Assembly: GCA_017624675.1 (NCBI GenBank)
Contig: JAGAMO010000002.1
Coordinates: 96,425-160,424, forward strand
Reading direction: 5' to 3'
From: Clostridia bacterium
GTDB taxonomy: Bacteria; Bacillota; Clostridia; Oscillospirales; Acutalibacteraceae
DNA: 64,000 nt
In this document: piece after piece, positions 1 to 7,787 of the stretch
How positions within the stretch are numbered: the first letter of the stretch is position 1
How the letters are laid out: the number at the start of each line of letters is the position of its first letter
Made by a program: the position numbers and the translations under genes
Notes under the pieces: model-generated
What the model was told of the DNA's origin: nothing
Seen by the model: only the letters and a program-made list of their open reading frames with translations
Databases searched by the model: none

Positions 1-135
1 GGTTATAAGTGTAGCCAAACCGATGATTACCATACACGCCATTAAAACGCCTATAGAAGCAATACTCATCAAGCGGTTAACCCAAAGGTTTTTGAAGCCC
101 TCACCTACTAAGTACCTGATACTTGTTATTTTCAT
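1..135 (-). CDS. ftsX: FtsX cell-division ABC permease, N-terminal 45 residues (cut by window edge)
   Basis: The reading frame starts with ATG at 135 and runs off the window. Its start overlaps the TAA of ftsE by one base, which indicates translational coupling. The visible protein begins [18 protein letters not shown] and enters a hydrophobic stretch, matching FtsX: a short cytoplasmic amphipathic segment followed by the first transmembrane helix. FtsX pairs with FtsE and, in Gram-positive bacteria, activates peptidoglycan hydrolases at the membrane. The assignment rests on the N-terminus and on the adjacent ftsE. Confidence 0.9.
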   Translation of the reverse strand, partial: MKITSIRYLVGEGFKNLWVNRLMSIASIGVLMACMVIIGLATLIT

Positions 136-860
136 TAGGCTTCACCTCCCGCAGCGTTATCAGCAACAATTCTGCCGCCGTCAAGCATAATAACCCTGTG
201 GTTAAAGTCACGTACAAGGTTATGGTCGTGTGTTACCATTAAAACGGTGGTGCCTAGCTTGTTAATTTCGGTAAGCATTGAGACAATTTCATAAGACATA
301 TTGGGGTCAACATTACCTGTAGGCTCGTCCGCAATAATAAGGTCGGGGGAATTAACAAGCGCACGGGCAAGACCGACACGCTGCTGCTCACCGCCCGAAA
401 GCTGAGCGGGCATTGAACGGGCTTTGTGACCAAGCCCTACCTTGCTTAATGCCTTTGAAACCTCGCGGCGAATATCTCTGCCACTGGCACCTACAACATA
501 CATTGCAAAGGCAACATTATCAAATACATTCATTGTGGGGATTAAACGGAAATCCTGGAAAACGATTCCCATAGTACGGCGAAGCAAAGGCACATGTTTG
601 CGCTTCATAGTGGTAAGGTTAAAACCGTTAACGGTAATTTTACCGGTGTTAGCCTTTTCTTCACGCATAATAAGCTTCATAAATGTACTTTTACCCGCAC
701 CCGAAGAACCCACGACGAATACAAACTCGCCGGGATTTATCTTGATATTAACATCCTCCAAGGCGTGGGTGCCTGTTTGGTATGTTTTAGAAACCCCGCG
801 AAACTCGATTATAGGTTTTTGCGGTTTTATATTTTCACTTGGCACGATTTGGTGTTCCAT
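135..860 (-). CDS. ftsE: Cell-division ATP-binding protein FtsE
   Basis: This is a 241-residue ABC ATPase with Walker [10 protein letters not shown] at 51-59, Q-loop Gln102, signature LSGGE at 154-158, Walker B LIIADE at 174-179 and switch His211. The DEPTGN version of Walker B and the immediately following ftsX identify it as FtsE rather than a generic exporter ATPase. With FtsX it forms the membrane complex that gates peptidoglycan hydrolases during division. An N-terminal extension of about 17 residues precedes the usual start of the fold. It lies 17 bp downstream of the PucR-type regulator gene, so the two may share a transcript. Confidence 0.95.
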   Translation of the reverse strand: MEHQIVPSENIKPQKPIIEFRGVSKTYQTGTHALEDVNIKINPGEFVFVVGSSGAGKSTFMKLIMREEKANTGKITVNGFNLTTMKRKHVPLLRRTMGIVFQDFRLIPTMNVFDNVAFAMYVVGASGRDIRREVSKALSKVGLGHKARSMPAQLSGGEQQRVGLARALVNSPDLIIADEPTGNVDPNMSYEIVSMLTEINKLGTTVLMVTHDHNLVRDFNHRVIMLDGGRIVADNAAGGEA

Positions 861-877
861 GTAAAGTTTATCATTCC

Positions 878-1954
878 TTAATATTTAATTGGGTTATTTT
901 TTAAATACTTGTTAACCATTAAAGCAATCTTGAAGATAATTGCGTGGTCAAATTCTCTTAAGTCAAGACCTGTGATTTTCTTGATTTTCTCAAGTCGGTA
1001 AACCAATGTATTTCTGTGAACAAAAAGTTTTCTTGATGTTTCGGAAACATTGAGGTTATTTTCAAAGAAACGCTGAATTGTGAATAATGTCTCTTGGTCG
1101 AGAGTCTCGATAGAACCGAGTTTAAATACCTCTTTTAAGAAGGTTTCACAAAGTGTTGTGGGCAACTGATAGATAAGACGGGCGATTCCTAAATTATCAT
1201 AGGAAACAATAGTCTTTTCATTATCAAATACCTTGCCAACCTCCAAAGCTGTTTGAGCCTCTTTGAAAGAACGAGCCAAATCCTTAAGATTGTCCACAGT
1301 AGTGCCAATACCGATAACTGCGTGAACAAAGAACTCGCCCGACATAGTATCAGCAATGGTTGAAGCTAACTTCTGAATAGTTTTGGGGTCAATACCGGGT
1401 TTTGTTTCCTTAACCAAGGCAACATCGTTTTCGTTAATAACAATTACAAAATCCTTTGATTTATCGGGGAAAAGATTTTGAACTATATCATAAACCGAAA
1501 CATCGTTGTGTTCAACAGAACGGATTAAGAATACTGTGCGGTGAACATCGCTGTTAAAATAAAGTTCACGAGCCTTAATATAAATATCTCCCGGTAAGAT
1601 ATTATCAAGAATTACATTTTTGATAAAATTACTGCGGTCATATTTTTCATCGTAATAAAACTTTATGTTTGCAAAAGAAACTGCTAAAACACTCGCATAT
1701 TTTGAGGCTAAAACATCGTCGCCCTCCACAAAAACAGTATAATTTGCAGACTGGGTTATTCCAAGGCTTTTATAGGTATTGCCGTCAAAGGCTACCGTTT
1801 CATTAGAACTTACAGTACCAACAGACATTGTTTCGCCGATTTTGCCAAGTTCTGAACAAGCAATAATAGTAAAGTTTTCATCAACCACACCAAAAGTTCT
1901 GTCGATAGACTCCTTCATCTGATGGATAACTCCCTGAAATAAGCGGTTTGACAT
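878..1954 (-). CDS. PucR/CdaR-type transcriptional regulator
   Basis: The 358-residue protein ends in a PucR-type helix-turn-helix: NLNVSETSRKLFVHRNTLVYRLEKI, here given as NLNVSETSRKLF followed by VHRNTLVYRLEKI, near residues 300-340. A central region resembles the GGDEF-like module of sugar-diacid regulators (CdaR). The ligand is unknown. The start at ATG 1954 is chosen because AAGGA and GAGG lie just upstream. In-frame TTG at 1990 and ATG at 1966 are alternatives but have poorer ribosome binding sites. A promoter is visible at 2013-2041. Its position directly ahead of ftsEX is common in clostridia, but any control of ftsEX is inference. Confidence 0.85.
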   Translation of the reverse strand: MSNRLFQGVIHQMKESIDRTFGVVDENFTIIACSELGKIGETMSVGTVSSNETVAFDGNTYKSLGITQSANYTVFVEGDDVLASKYASVLAVSFANIKFYYDEKYDRSNFIKNVILDNILPGDIYIKARELYFNSDVHRTVFLIRSVEHNDVSVYDIVQNLFPDKSKDFVIVINENDVALVKETKPGIDPKTIQKLASTIADTMSGEFFVHAVIGIGTTVDNLKDLARSFKEAQTALEVGKVFDNEKTIVSYDNLGIARLIYQLPTTLCETFLKEVFKLGSIETLDQETLFTIQRFFENNLNVSETSRKLFVHRNTLVYRLEKIKKITGLDLREFDHAIIFKIALMVNKYLKNNPIKY

Positions 1955-2012
1955 ATCCTCACACATCCTTTGATTTATATATAGATACAATTAAATAAAA
2001 CTATACACATAC

Positions 2013-2041
2013 ATTCTACACAAAATTTTAGCATTTTGCAA
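2013..2041 (-). promoter_or_regulatory. Sigma-A-type promoter for the PucR-type regulator (and perhaps ftsEX)
   Basis: On the minus strand, TTGCAA (2041-2036), a 17-bp spacer and TAGAAT (2018-2013) lie about 60 bp ahead of the start codon. Confidence 0.55.
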
Positions 2042-2102
2042 GTAATATTCTTAAAAATACACAAAAAAGTTACAAAATAATTACAGTAATTTTTGCCAAA
2101 AG

Positions 2103-2130
2103 AAAAAGCCCTCTAAAATTAGAGGGTTTT
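2103..2130 (-). terminator. Terminator after abrB
   Basis: The inverted repeat CCCTCTA/TAGAGGG (2109-2126) is followed on the minus strand by CTTTTTC. It sits right after the abrB stop codon. Confidence 0.85.
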
Positions 2131-2134
2131 AGGG

Positions 2135-2395
2135 TTATTCTGCACTATCTAACATGGAGTGCATTTTCTCAACGCACTCTTTACAAATCAGATAATCATT
2201 GTAAGTTATAACATCGGTCAAAGAGTCACAAAAGAAGCAAGTGGGATGATATTTTTGTAATATTACCTTGTCGCCCTCCAGAAAAATTTCAAAGCTATCC
2301 TCGTCATTTTTAATATTTAACTGAGCGCGAATTTCCTTAGGAATTACTACTCTTCCCATCTTGTCAACCTGACGGATTATTCCGGTAGATTTCAC
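2135..2395 (-). CDS. AbrB/SpoVT-type transition-state regulator with C-terminal Cys motif
   Basis: The 86-residue protein starts MKSTGIIRQVDKMGRVVIPKEIR, shown here only in part as GRVVIPKEIR, which is the swapped-hairpin AbrB DNA-binding fold (residues 1-50). The C-terminal part carries CFFC and CKEC, four cysteines placed as for a small zinc site. This arrangement is common in clostridial AbrB-family proteins. It has its own consensus promoter inside the end of ung and its own terminator, so it is a single-gene unit. Its targets cannot be told from the sequence. Confidence 0.9.
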   Translation of the reverse strand: MKSTGIIRQVDKMGRVVIPKEIRAQLNIKNDEDSFEIFLEGDKVILQKYHPTCFFCDSLTDVITYNDYLICKECVEKMHSMLDSAE

Positions 2396-2416
2396 ATTAT
2401 CATCTCCTTTACAATT

Positions 2417-2445
2417 ATTATAACCTAAATGTCAAATATTGTCAA
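2417..2445 (-). promoter_or_regulatory. Consensus sigma-A promoter of abrB
   Basis: The minus strand shows TTGACA (2445-2440), a spacer of exactly 17 bp and TATAAT (2422-2417). The -35 box overlaps the TGA stop codon of ung (2444-2442). Both hexamers match the consensus perfectly. Confidence 0.85.
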
Positions 2446-3110
2446 TCTATTTGCCAGTCAATCTCTTTTATACCGTTTGATTTAAGGATTTCGTTGGTTT
2501 TCGAAAAATGTCTGCAACCAAAGAAACCGCGACTTGCAGACAGGGGGCTTGGATGAACGCAAATCAGTTTTTTATGTATTGGGTTTGTTATGATTTCCGC
2601 CTTTTTCTGAGCGTTAGCACCCCACAGCAAAAATACAATGGGAGTATCCTTGCAGTTAAGCTCAGATATCACCCTATCAGTGAATTTTTCCCAACCTTTT
2701 CCCTTGTGACTATTGGGATTCGCTTCCCTTACAGTCAGCACATTATTAAGCATTAAAACGCCCTGTTTTGCCCAACTTACAAGCTCACCGTGTAAAGGAA
2801 TTTCAAAGCCGATATCGGTTTTCAGTTCCTTGTAAATATTCTTCAAAGAGGGCGGCACCGCTACACCTTTTTTGACCGAAAAGCAAAGTCCGTGAGCCTG
2901 TCCTTCTCCGTGATAAGGGTCCTGACCGATTATAACCGCCTTTGTATCGGCAAAAGAGGTGTATTTTAAAGCATTAAAAATATCATTCATATGGGGGTAT
3001 ATTTTGCAGGTGGAATATTCGCTTTTTAAGAACTCTCTAAGCTCCTTGTAATAAGGCTTTTCCCACTCGTCGGCTAAAATACTGTCCCAGTCGTTTCCAA
3101 TTTTTACCAT
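2442..3110 (-). CDS. ung: Uracil-DNA glycosylase (family 1)
   Basis: This is a 222-residue enzyme that removes uracil from DNA in base-excision repair. The water-activating loop GQDPYHG places the catalytic Asp at residue 64, and the C-terminal [14 protein letters not shown] segment is the DNA-intercalation loop. Length matches the family. The ATG at 3110 is preferred over an upstream in-frame start that would overlap lysA by 19 bases; it lies 2 bp after the lysA stop. ung is therefore the third gene of a dapA-lysA operon and should respond to lysine through the riboswitch. That is an unusual partner for a repair gene. Confidence 0.95.
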   Translation of the reverse strand: MVKIGNDWDSILADEWEKPYYKELREFLKSEYSTCKIYPHMNDIFNALKYTSFADTKAVIIGQDPYHGEGQAHGLCFSVKKGVAVPPSLKNIYKELKTDIGFEIPLHGELVSWAKQGVLMLNNVLTVREANPNSHKGKGWEKFTDRVISELNCKDTPIVFLLWGANAQKKAEIITNPIHKKLICVHPSPLSASRGFFGCRHFSKTNEILKSNGIKEIDWQID

Positions 3111-3112
3111 AC

Positions 3113-4408
3113 TTAAACATCCAGTCTGCAAATATCTTCTACAGTCTCTCTTTTGACTACAATTCTGTCAGCTTTATCCTTAATCATAACAACAGGAGGT
3201 TTTGGAATTCTGTTATAATTTGAAGCCATTGAATAGTTATAAGCGCCCGTTGTAAGCACCGCCAAAATGTCCCCTCTCTGAGGCTTTGGCATATTTATAT
3301 TCTCTGCCACAATGTCGCCCGACTCACAGCATCTTCCCGCAACATCGGCAACAAAATTCTTTTCCTCATTCATTTTGTTTGCAATTTCCACAGTATACTT
3401 TGACTCATACAAAGCAAAACGGGGATTATCTGGCATTCCGCCATCCACCGAAACATAGTTTTTATAGCCTGTAATTTCCTTTACACTTCCAACAGTATAA
3501 AGTGTCATACCCGCGTCGGCAACAAGGCTTCTACCTGGCTCCATCTTGATTTTTGGTATGGCTATACCGTGTTTTTCACACTGTTTATTTAAAACTTCTG
3601 CAATCTCGCAAATTTTCTCTTCATAGTCAATTTCGGGGTCATCTTCTGTGTATTTAACACCAAAACCGCCTCCCAAATTGAGCATTTCGGATGTGAAACC
3701 TAAAGATTTTTCAACCTCTGCTAAAAATCCAAACATCATATCCCCTGCAGTAACAAAGGGCTCTGATTCGAAGATTTGAGAACCTATATGACAGTGGAAT
3801 CCTAAGAGTTTCACATTTTCACATTCTAAGATTTTTTGTGTAAGCTCCAGAGCCTGTCCTGTCTCAATAGCAACTCCGAATTTAGAGTCAACCGAGCCTG
3901 TGACAATCTTTTGGTGGGTGTGCGGGTCAATACCGGGTGAAACTCTCAAAAGAGCCTTTTGTACCACGCCCATTTCACCTGCAATTTGGTTCAAAGCAAC
4001 CATTTCATCTTCGTTATCAATAACGAAACAACCCACACCGTTTTCTATTGCAAAACGAATATCAGCGTCGGTTTTATTGTTGCCGTGGAAGAAGCACCTT
4101 TCCATTGGGAAACCTGCCTTCAAGGCAGTGTAAAACTCTCCCGAAGAGACAGTGTCAATGTCAATTCCCTCGTCATTTGCAATTTCATAAATGCACTTTG
4201 CACTAAATGCTTTACTTGCAAATTCGGGCGCGGAGCCTTTTGGGAAATACTTTAGCATTGCTTCCTTGTAGCTTCTTATATGCTCTCTTATTTTATTTTC
4301 GTCCATCAGATACAAAGGTGTGCCGTATTTTTGAGCCAAGAGCACAGTATCCATACCTGCAAAGGTTAAATGTCCCTCATTATTGAGGGACACATTGTTA
4401 CAAATCAT
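3113..4408 (-). CDS. lysA: Diaminopimelate decarboxylase
   Basis: This is a 431-residue PLP enzyme of the alanine-racemase fold (type III) that converts meso-diaminopimelate to L-lysine, the last step of lysine synthesis. The PLP lysine is Lys66 in FASKAFSAK. The HIGSQIF segment, the GGGFGVKY glycine loop, EPGRSLV and the CCESGD active-site cysteine region are all present. It follows dapA by 14 bp and precedes ung by 2 bp, all under the lysine riboswitch, so first and last steps of the pathway are repressed together by the end product. Confidence 0.96.
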   Translation of the reverse strand: MICNNVSLNNEGHLTFAGMDTVLLAQKYGTPLYLMDENKIREHIRSYKEAMLKYFPKGSAPEFASKAFSAKCIYEIANDEGIDIDTVSSGEFYTALKAGFPMERCFFHGNNKTDADIRFAIENGVGCFVIDNEDEMVALNQIAGEMGVVQKALLRVSPGIDPHTHQKIVTGSVDSKFGVAIETGQALELTQKILECENVKLLGFHCHIGSQIFESEPFVTAGDMMFGFLAEVEKSLGFTSEMLNLGGGFGVKYTEDDPEIDYEEKICEIAEVLNKQCEKHGIAIPKIKMEPGRSLVADAGMTLYTVGSVKEITGYKNYVSVDGGMPDNPRFALYESKYTVEIANKMNEEKNFVADVAGRCCESGDIVAENINMPKPQRGDILAVLTTGAYNYSMASNYNRIPKPPVVMIKDKADRIVVKRETVEDICRLDV

Positions 4409-4422
4409 ATAAAATTTCCTCT

Positions 4423-5310
4423 TTAAATATTGATTCCTACGTTCTTCATTTCCTTATAAAGAACTTCACGGGCAGCATCTTCCATTGGGGTTAAGGGCAA
4501 ACGGAGGTAATCTTCACAAAAGCCCATTTTAGCCATAGCAGCCTTAACAGGAATGGGGTTAACCTCGCTGAATAGGGCATTTACCAAGGGCAAATACTTC
4601 AACTGCATTTCACAGGCTTTCTTAACATCACCCTCTTCGAATGCGCGACACATTTCACTAGACTCCTTGGGCAAAAGGTTTGACAACACTGAGATACAGC
4701 CCTTGCCTCCTAAAGACATAATGGGAACAACCTGGTCATCATTACCCGAATAGATAACAATATTATCGCCGCAAAGGTGTGCAATTTCAGCTACCTGAGA
4801 AATATCGCCGCTGGCTTCCTTGATAGCGTTAATCATAGGATGTTTTGAAAGTTCTAAAACAGTAGCAGGTTTAATGTTAACACCTGTGCGTGAAGGAACA
4901 TTATAAAGAATAACGGGAACGGTTGAAACATCTGCAATTGCAGTAAACATCTTAACAAGTCCGTTTTGGGTTGCCTTATTGTAATATGGAGTAACAACCA
5001 ATACACCGTCAACACCAACACTACAAGCATATTCGGTGAGTTCCAAAGCATAAGAGGTATCGTTAGAACCTGTACCTGCAATTACGGGAACTCTGCCCGC
5101 AATATGTCTTACAGCAAAGCTGATAGCCTCTTTATGCTCTGCATCAGTAAGGGTCGAGCCTTCACCTGTTGTTCCGCAAACCACGACAGCGTCTATTCCC
5201 TCGTTAATTTGCCAGTCAAGTAGTTTTCCAAAGGCTTCAAAATCTATTCCGTTTTCATTTGTAGGGGTAATAATGGCTGTAGCCATACCTTCAAAAATAG
5301 GGGTTTTCAT
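4423..5310 (-). CDS. dapA: 4-hydroxy-tetrahydrodipicolinate synthase
   Basis: This 295-residue TIM-barrel aldolase condenses pyruvate with aspartate semialdehyde, the entry step to diaminopimelate and lysine. Schiff-base Lys164 (NAIKEASGD), Tyr136 in YNVPSRTG and the GTTGEG loop (46-51, Thr47-Thr48) are present. The start at ATG 5310 follows GGAG at a good distance; longer in-frame extensions run back into the riboswitch terminator and are not real. It is the first gene of the lysine-riboswitch operon dapA-lysA-ung. Confidence 0.96.
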   Translation of the reverse strand: MKTPIFEGMATAIITPTNENGIDFEAFGKLLDWQINEGIDAVVVCGTTGEGSTLTDAEHKEAISFAVRHIAGRVPVIAGTGSNDTSYALELTEYACSVGVDGVLVVTPYYNKATQNGLVKMFTAIADVSTVPVILYNVPSRTGVNIKPATVLELSKHPMINAIKEASGDISQVAEIAHLCGDNIVIYSGNDDQVVPIMSLGGKGCISVLSNLLPKESSEMCRAFEEGDVKKACEMQLKYLPLVNALFSEVNPIPVKAAMAKMGFCEDYLRLPLTPMEDAAREVLYKEMKNVGINI

Positions 5311-5335
5311 AGTAAAATCTCCTTTAAAATAAACA

Positions 5336-5362
5336 TAAAAAATAGCCGATTGCTCGGCTATC
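5336..5362 (-). terminator. dapA: Regulated intrinsic terminator of the lysine riboswitch
   Basis: On the minus strand the hairpin ATAGCCGA-GCAA-TCGGCTAT (5361-5342) is followed by a T run (TTTTTTA) just before the dapA ribosome binding site. Its 5' arm GATAGC (5362-5357) is also exactly complementary to GCTATC (5423-5418), the closing strand of riboswitch helix P1, giving mutually exclusive pairings. Confidence 0.85.
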
Positions 5363-5417
5363 CAAAAATCAGAAAAGCATAACAACCATTACATTTTATG
5401 CCCTTTAATCTGTTTTT

Positions 5418-5578
5418 GATAGCACTCCGCAAATGCGACAGTAAAGGGGATATTATTCCCAATTACCAGAAAAGCCTTATGCCTTTGGCTCTCTTCGGCG
5501 ACCGTTCCTTTCGTTTAGGGTATCTTCCTGCCGGATTTAGCACCCCTAAATTACTTATAACAAGCCGCACCTCTATCT
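5418..5578 (-). promoter_or_regulatory. Lysine riboswitch (L box)
   Basis: Read on the minus strand, this leader contains the L-box landmarks in order: GATAGAGGTGCGG, AAGTA, GTCGCCGAAG, CTGG, ACTGTCGC and GGAGTGCTATC. P1 is formed by GATAG at the 5' end and CTATC at the 3' end. Lysine binding stabilises P1 and should free the downstream terminator hairpin, which switches off dapA-lysA-ung. The promoter start point falls at the very beginning of the aptamer. The family assignment is established knowledge; the switch partners are visible in this sequence. Confidence 0.95.
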
Positions 5579-5587
5579 TCCTAAATT

Positions 5588-5616
5588 AATCTACCATAAA
5601 ACGCAAAATTTGTCAA
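5588..5616 (-). promoter_or_regulatory. Promoter of the lysine-riboswitch operon
   Basis: TTGACA (5616-5611), 17-bp spacer and TAGATT (5593-5588) on the minus strand place the start of transcription at about 5581, immediately ahead of the aptamer. Confidence 0.8.
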
Positions 5617-5620
5617 GTCG

Positions 5621-6961
5621 TTATCTATTGTGTTTGTTCTCCCTTTCTTTGCCGTTATAGGGAATATATCTCACTTTGCGTTTCTTGATTTTTGTATAAT
5701 TCATAATTACACACCATACGGCAAAACCTACAACAGCCAAGCCTAATATCACATACACAACTATCATAGCTTTTGAAGTGAATATGCTCTTTATTACATC
5801 GGCGGTTTTTAACACAGCGTTAGCCTTAACATTTTCGCCCACAACCAAGTTAACTTTTCCTATAACCTTTTCGGCAAAAACAACCTCTGCCTCGCCCAAA
5901 ACCGCTCCCTTTTTAACGGGTGCTTTAACGCTTTCGGAATAAAGTTTTGTGTTTATAACAATGGTCGATTCGTCCGCATCTTTTGGCAAAACCGAAATAA
6001 ATGGTTTATCAAAATAAAGGGGCACAAAATCGGTTTCCATTGAAAGTTCTAAGGGAATTTCGCATACAGGCTCTGTAGAGTTTGCAATTTCTTTAAACTC
6101 AAAGTTATTAAACGCCCATCTAAAAAGGTTGGCGCACTCAACAAGTTCTTGCCTTTTCGACGGATTATTAGGAGAATTCATTAAAATGCAAAGATAGTTA
6201 TAACCATTATAAGAAGCGGTTGAGACAATACATCTGCCCGCCTCATCGGTATAACCCGTTTTGACACCCGAGGCATAGCTGTATTCATAGCCCGAATTAC
6301 TTCCCACAAGCAAGAAATTGGTTGTGGATAAAATTCTCTTGTCTTGCATATTGGTTGCGGGTAAAGTATATCTCGGTTTTGCACAAATTTCCTTAAAAGT
6401 TTTATTTTTCAAAGCATATTCGGTCATTTTATAAATATCAGCAACAGTAGTATAGTGCTTTGAATCGTGAATACCCATTGGGTTTGTGAAATTGGTGTCA
6501 TTCATACCGAGTTTTTTTGCGGTTTCGTTCATTTTTTTAACAAAAGCCTCGTGTGAACCGTAAAAATAATCGGCAGCAAGGCAACTTGCATCGCCAAAAG
6601 AACACATAATTATCATATGAAGCAAATCGGTGTGGGTAAACTCCTCCCCAACCTTAGTGTGAGAGTCGGTGACGCCTGTGCCCAAGATATCATTTCTTGC
6701 TTTCTTAGTCATTGTGATTTTAGAGTCGGGAGAATATTTGTCGCTCTCCAAAACCACCAAAGCGGTCATTATATTTGTAATAGCGGCAGGATAAACCTTT
6801 TTATTTTCGTTTTTACTAAATAAAGCTTCGCCTGTATCTAAAGAAACAAGCATACCCGATTTTGCGGTAATTTCGAAGCCTGTAACCTCGTAAGCCGAGA
6901 TAGACATACAGGGAAAAATTATTAAAATTGACAAAATTATAAAAAATATTCTTTTAAGCAT
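5621..6961 (-). CDS. D-alanyl-D-alanine carboxypeptidase homologue with lost active-site residues
   Basis: The 446-residue protein has the layout of DacF/PBP5-type peptidoglycan carboxypeptidases: signal peptide (about 1-23), penicillin-binding catalytic domain (about 30-290), a C-terminal beta domain, and a membrane anchor (about 397-422) with a basic tail. The catalytic SxxK box, expected in the context YPASTTK, reads YPAAITN (residues 57-63), so the nucleophilic Ser and the Lys are Ala60 and Asn63. The SxN box reads SFG (121-123) rather than SGN. KTG (234-236) is intact. The codons around the first motif read clearly. I infer an inactive, possibly peptidoglycan-sensing or scaffold protein. 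It is divergently placed from a degenerate metallophosphoesterase and a PASTA pseudokinase gene. Confidence 0.85.
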   Translation of the reverse strand: MLKRIFFIILSILIIFPCMSISAYEVTGFEITAKSGMLVSLDTGEALFSKNENKKVYPAAITNIMTALVVLESDKYSPDSKITMTKKARNDILGTGVTDSHTKVGEEFTHTDLLHMIIMCSFGDASCLAADYFYGSHEAFVKKMNETAKKLGMNDTNFTNPMGIHDSKHYTTVADIYKMTEYALKNKTFKEICAKPRYTLPATNMQDKRILSTTNFLLVGSNSGYEYSYASGVKTGYTDEAGRCIVSTASYNGYNYLCILMNSPNNPSKRQELVECANLFRWAFNNFEFKEIANSTEPVCEIPLELSMETDFVPLYFDKPFISVLPKDADESTIVINTKLYSESVKAPVKKGAVLGEAEVVFAEKVIGKVNLVVGENVKANAVLKTADVIKSIFTSKAMIVVYVILGLAVVGFAVWCVIMNYTKIKKRKVRYIPYNGKERENKHNR

Positions 6962-7054
6962 AGAAATATCTCCGAATATGTGATATACTGTGTATATATT
7001 TTAACATAACTTACCCAAAAATAAAAGTATAATTTTAAGTGTGGTGAAAAAAAC

Positions 7055-7732
7055 GTGGTTTACATTACCGGTGATATGCACGGCTGTCTTGAAAGACTTT
7101 ACGATAAAAACTTTCGCAAATTAAAAGCGGGTGATGTTTTAATTGTTGCGGGCGATTTTGGTTTTATATTTGACGGTTCTAAAACCGAGCGTCAGGTTAT
7201 TGACTATCTTGCCACTCGCCGATTTGTTACCGCCTTTGTTGACGGCACACACGACAACATGAAAAAAATTAATTCCGCGAGAGAAACCTATTGGCACGGC
7301 GGAAAGGTGCATAGAATTAAAGGCAACCTTATCCATTTAATGAGGGGGCAGATTTTCAGCATTGAAGGCCACAGCTTTTTCACATTCGGCGGTGGTGAAA
7401 GCACCGATAAGGATATGCGAATTGAAAACGGTCTTTGGTGGCGTGAGGAAGAACCAACTCCACAGGAAATGGCAGAGGGCGCCAAGCGTTTGGACGAAGC
7501 CGGTTGTAAGGTTGACTACATTGTAACCCACGAGCCCCCATCCCTTGTTAAAAGTTCAATGCTCCTTTTAAGAGGAGACAGTGACCGCGTTAACAAATTG
7601 GGTGGTTATTTTGAAGAAATCGGTCGTTCTTGCGAATATAAACACTGGTATTTCGGCTCACTTCACGAGGATAGACGCATTACTCCACACCACACCTGTG
7701 TTTTCAAAAAAATGATAGCTATTGGCGACTGA
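7055..7732 (+). CDS. Metallophosphoesterase (calcineurin-like), two metal ligands substituted
   Basis: The 225-residue protein follows the calcineurin-like fold with motif I GDMHG (6-10), motif II GDFGF (33-37), motif III GTHDN (64-68), motif IV THEPP (His159) and motif V GSLH (201-204). Close relatives have GNHEN and GHYH. Here the metal-bridging Asn is Thr65 and the first His of motif V is Ser202, so metal binding is probably reduced or altered. The start is GTG 7055 behind GGTG. It is followed after 55 bp by a PASTA kinase homologue. Substrate is unknown. Confidence 0.8.
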   Translation: MVYITGDMHGCLERLYDKNFRKLKAGDVLIVAGDFGFIFDGSKTERQVIDYLATRRFVTAFVDGTHDNMKKINSARETYWHGGKVHRIKGNLIHLMRGQIFSIEGHSFFTFGGGESTDKDMRIENGLWWREEEPTPQEMAEGAKRLDEAGCKVDYIVTHEPPSLVKSSMLLLRGDSDRVNKLGGYFEEIGRSCEYKHWYFGSLHEDRRITPHHTCVFKKMIAIGD

Positions 7733-7733
7733 C

Positions 7734-7761
7734 TTGACAGTCGTGGTAAAATAAATATAGA
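7734..7761 (+). promoter_or_regulatory. Promoter for the PASTA pseudokinase gene
   Basis: TTGACA (7734-7739) lies just after the upstream stop codon. With a 16-bp spacer it points to TATAGA (7756-7761). An extended -10 TGGTAAAAT (7744-7752) sits within the same stretch, at 7 bp from the TTGACA, and could act without a -35 element. Confidence 0.5.
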
Positions 7762-7787
7762 AAACCATCAATTTCGGAGGATTATTT

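Noticed and set aside
442-881. Plus-strand open frames opposite ftsE
   Set aside because: They mirror the ftsE codons and lack start signals.
5311-5385. Longer dapA reading frame beginning at 5385
   Set aside because: The extra codons lie in the riboswitch terminator, and a good ribosome binding site precedes ATG 5310.
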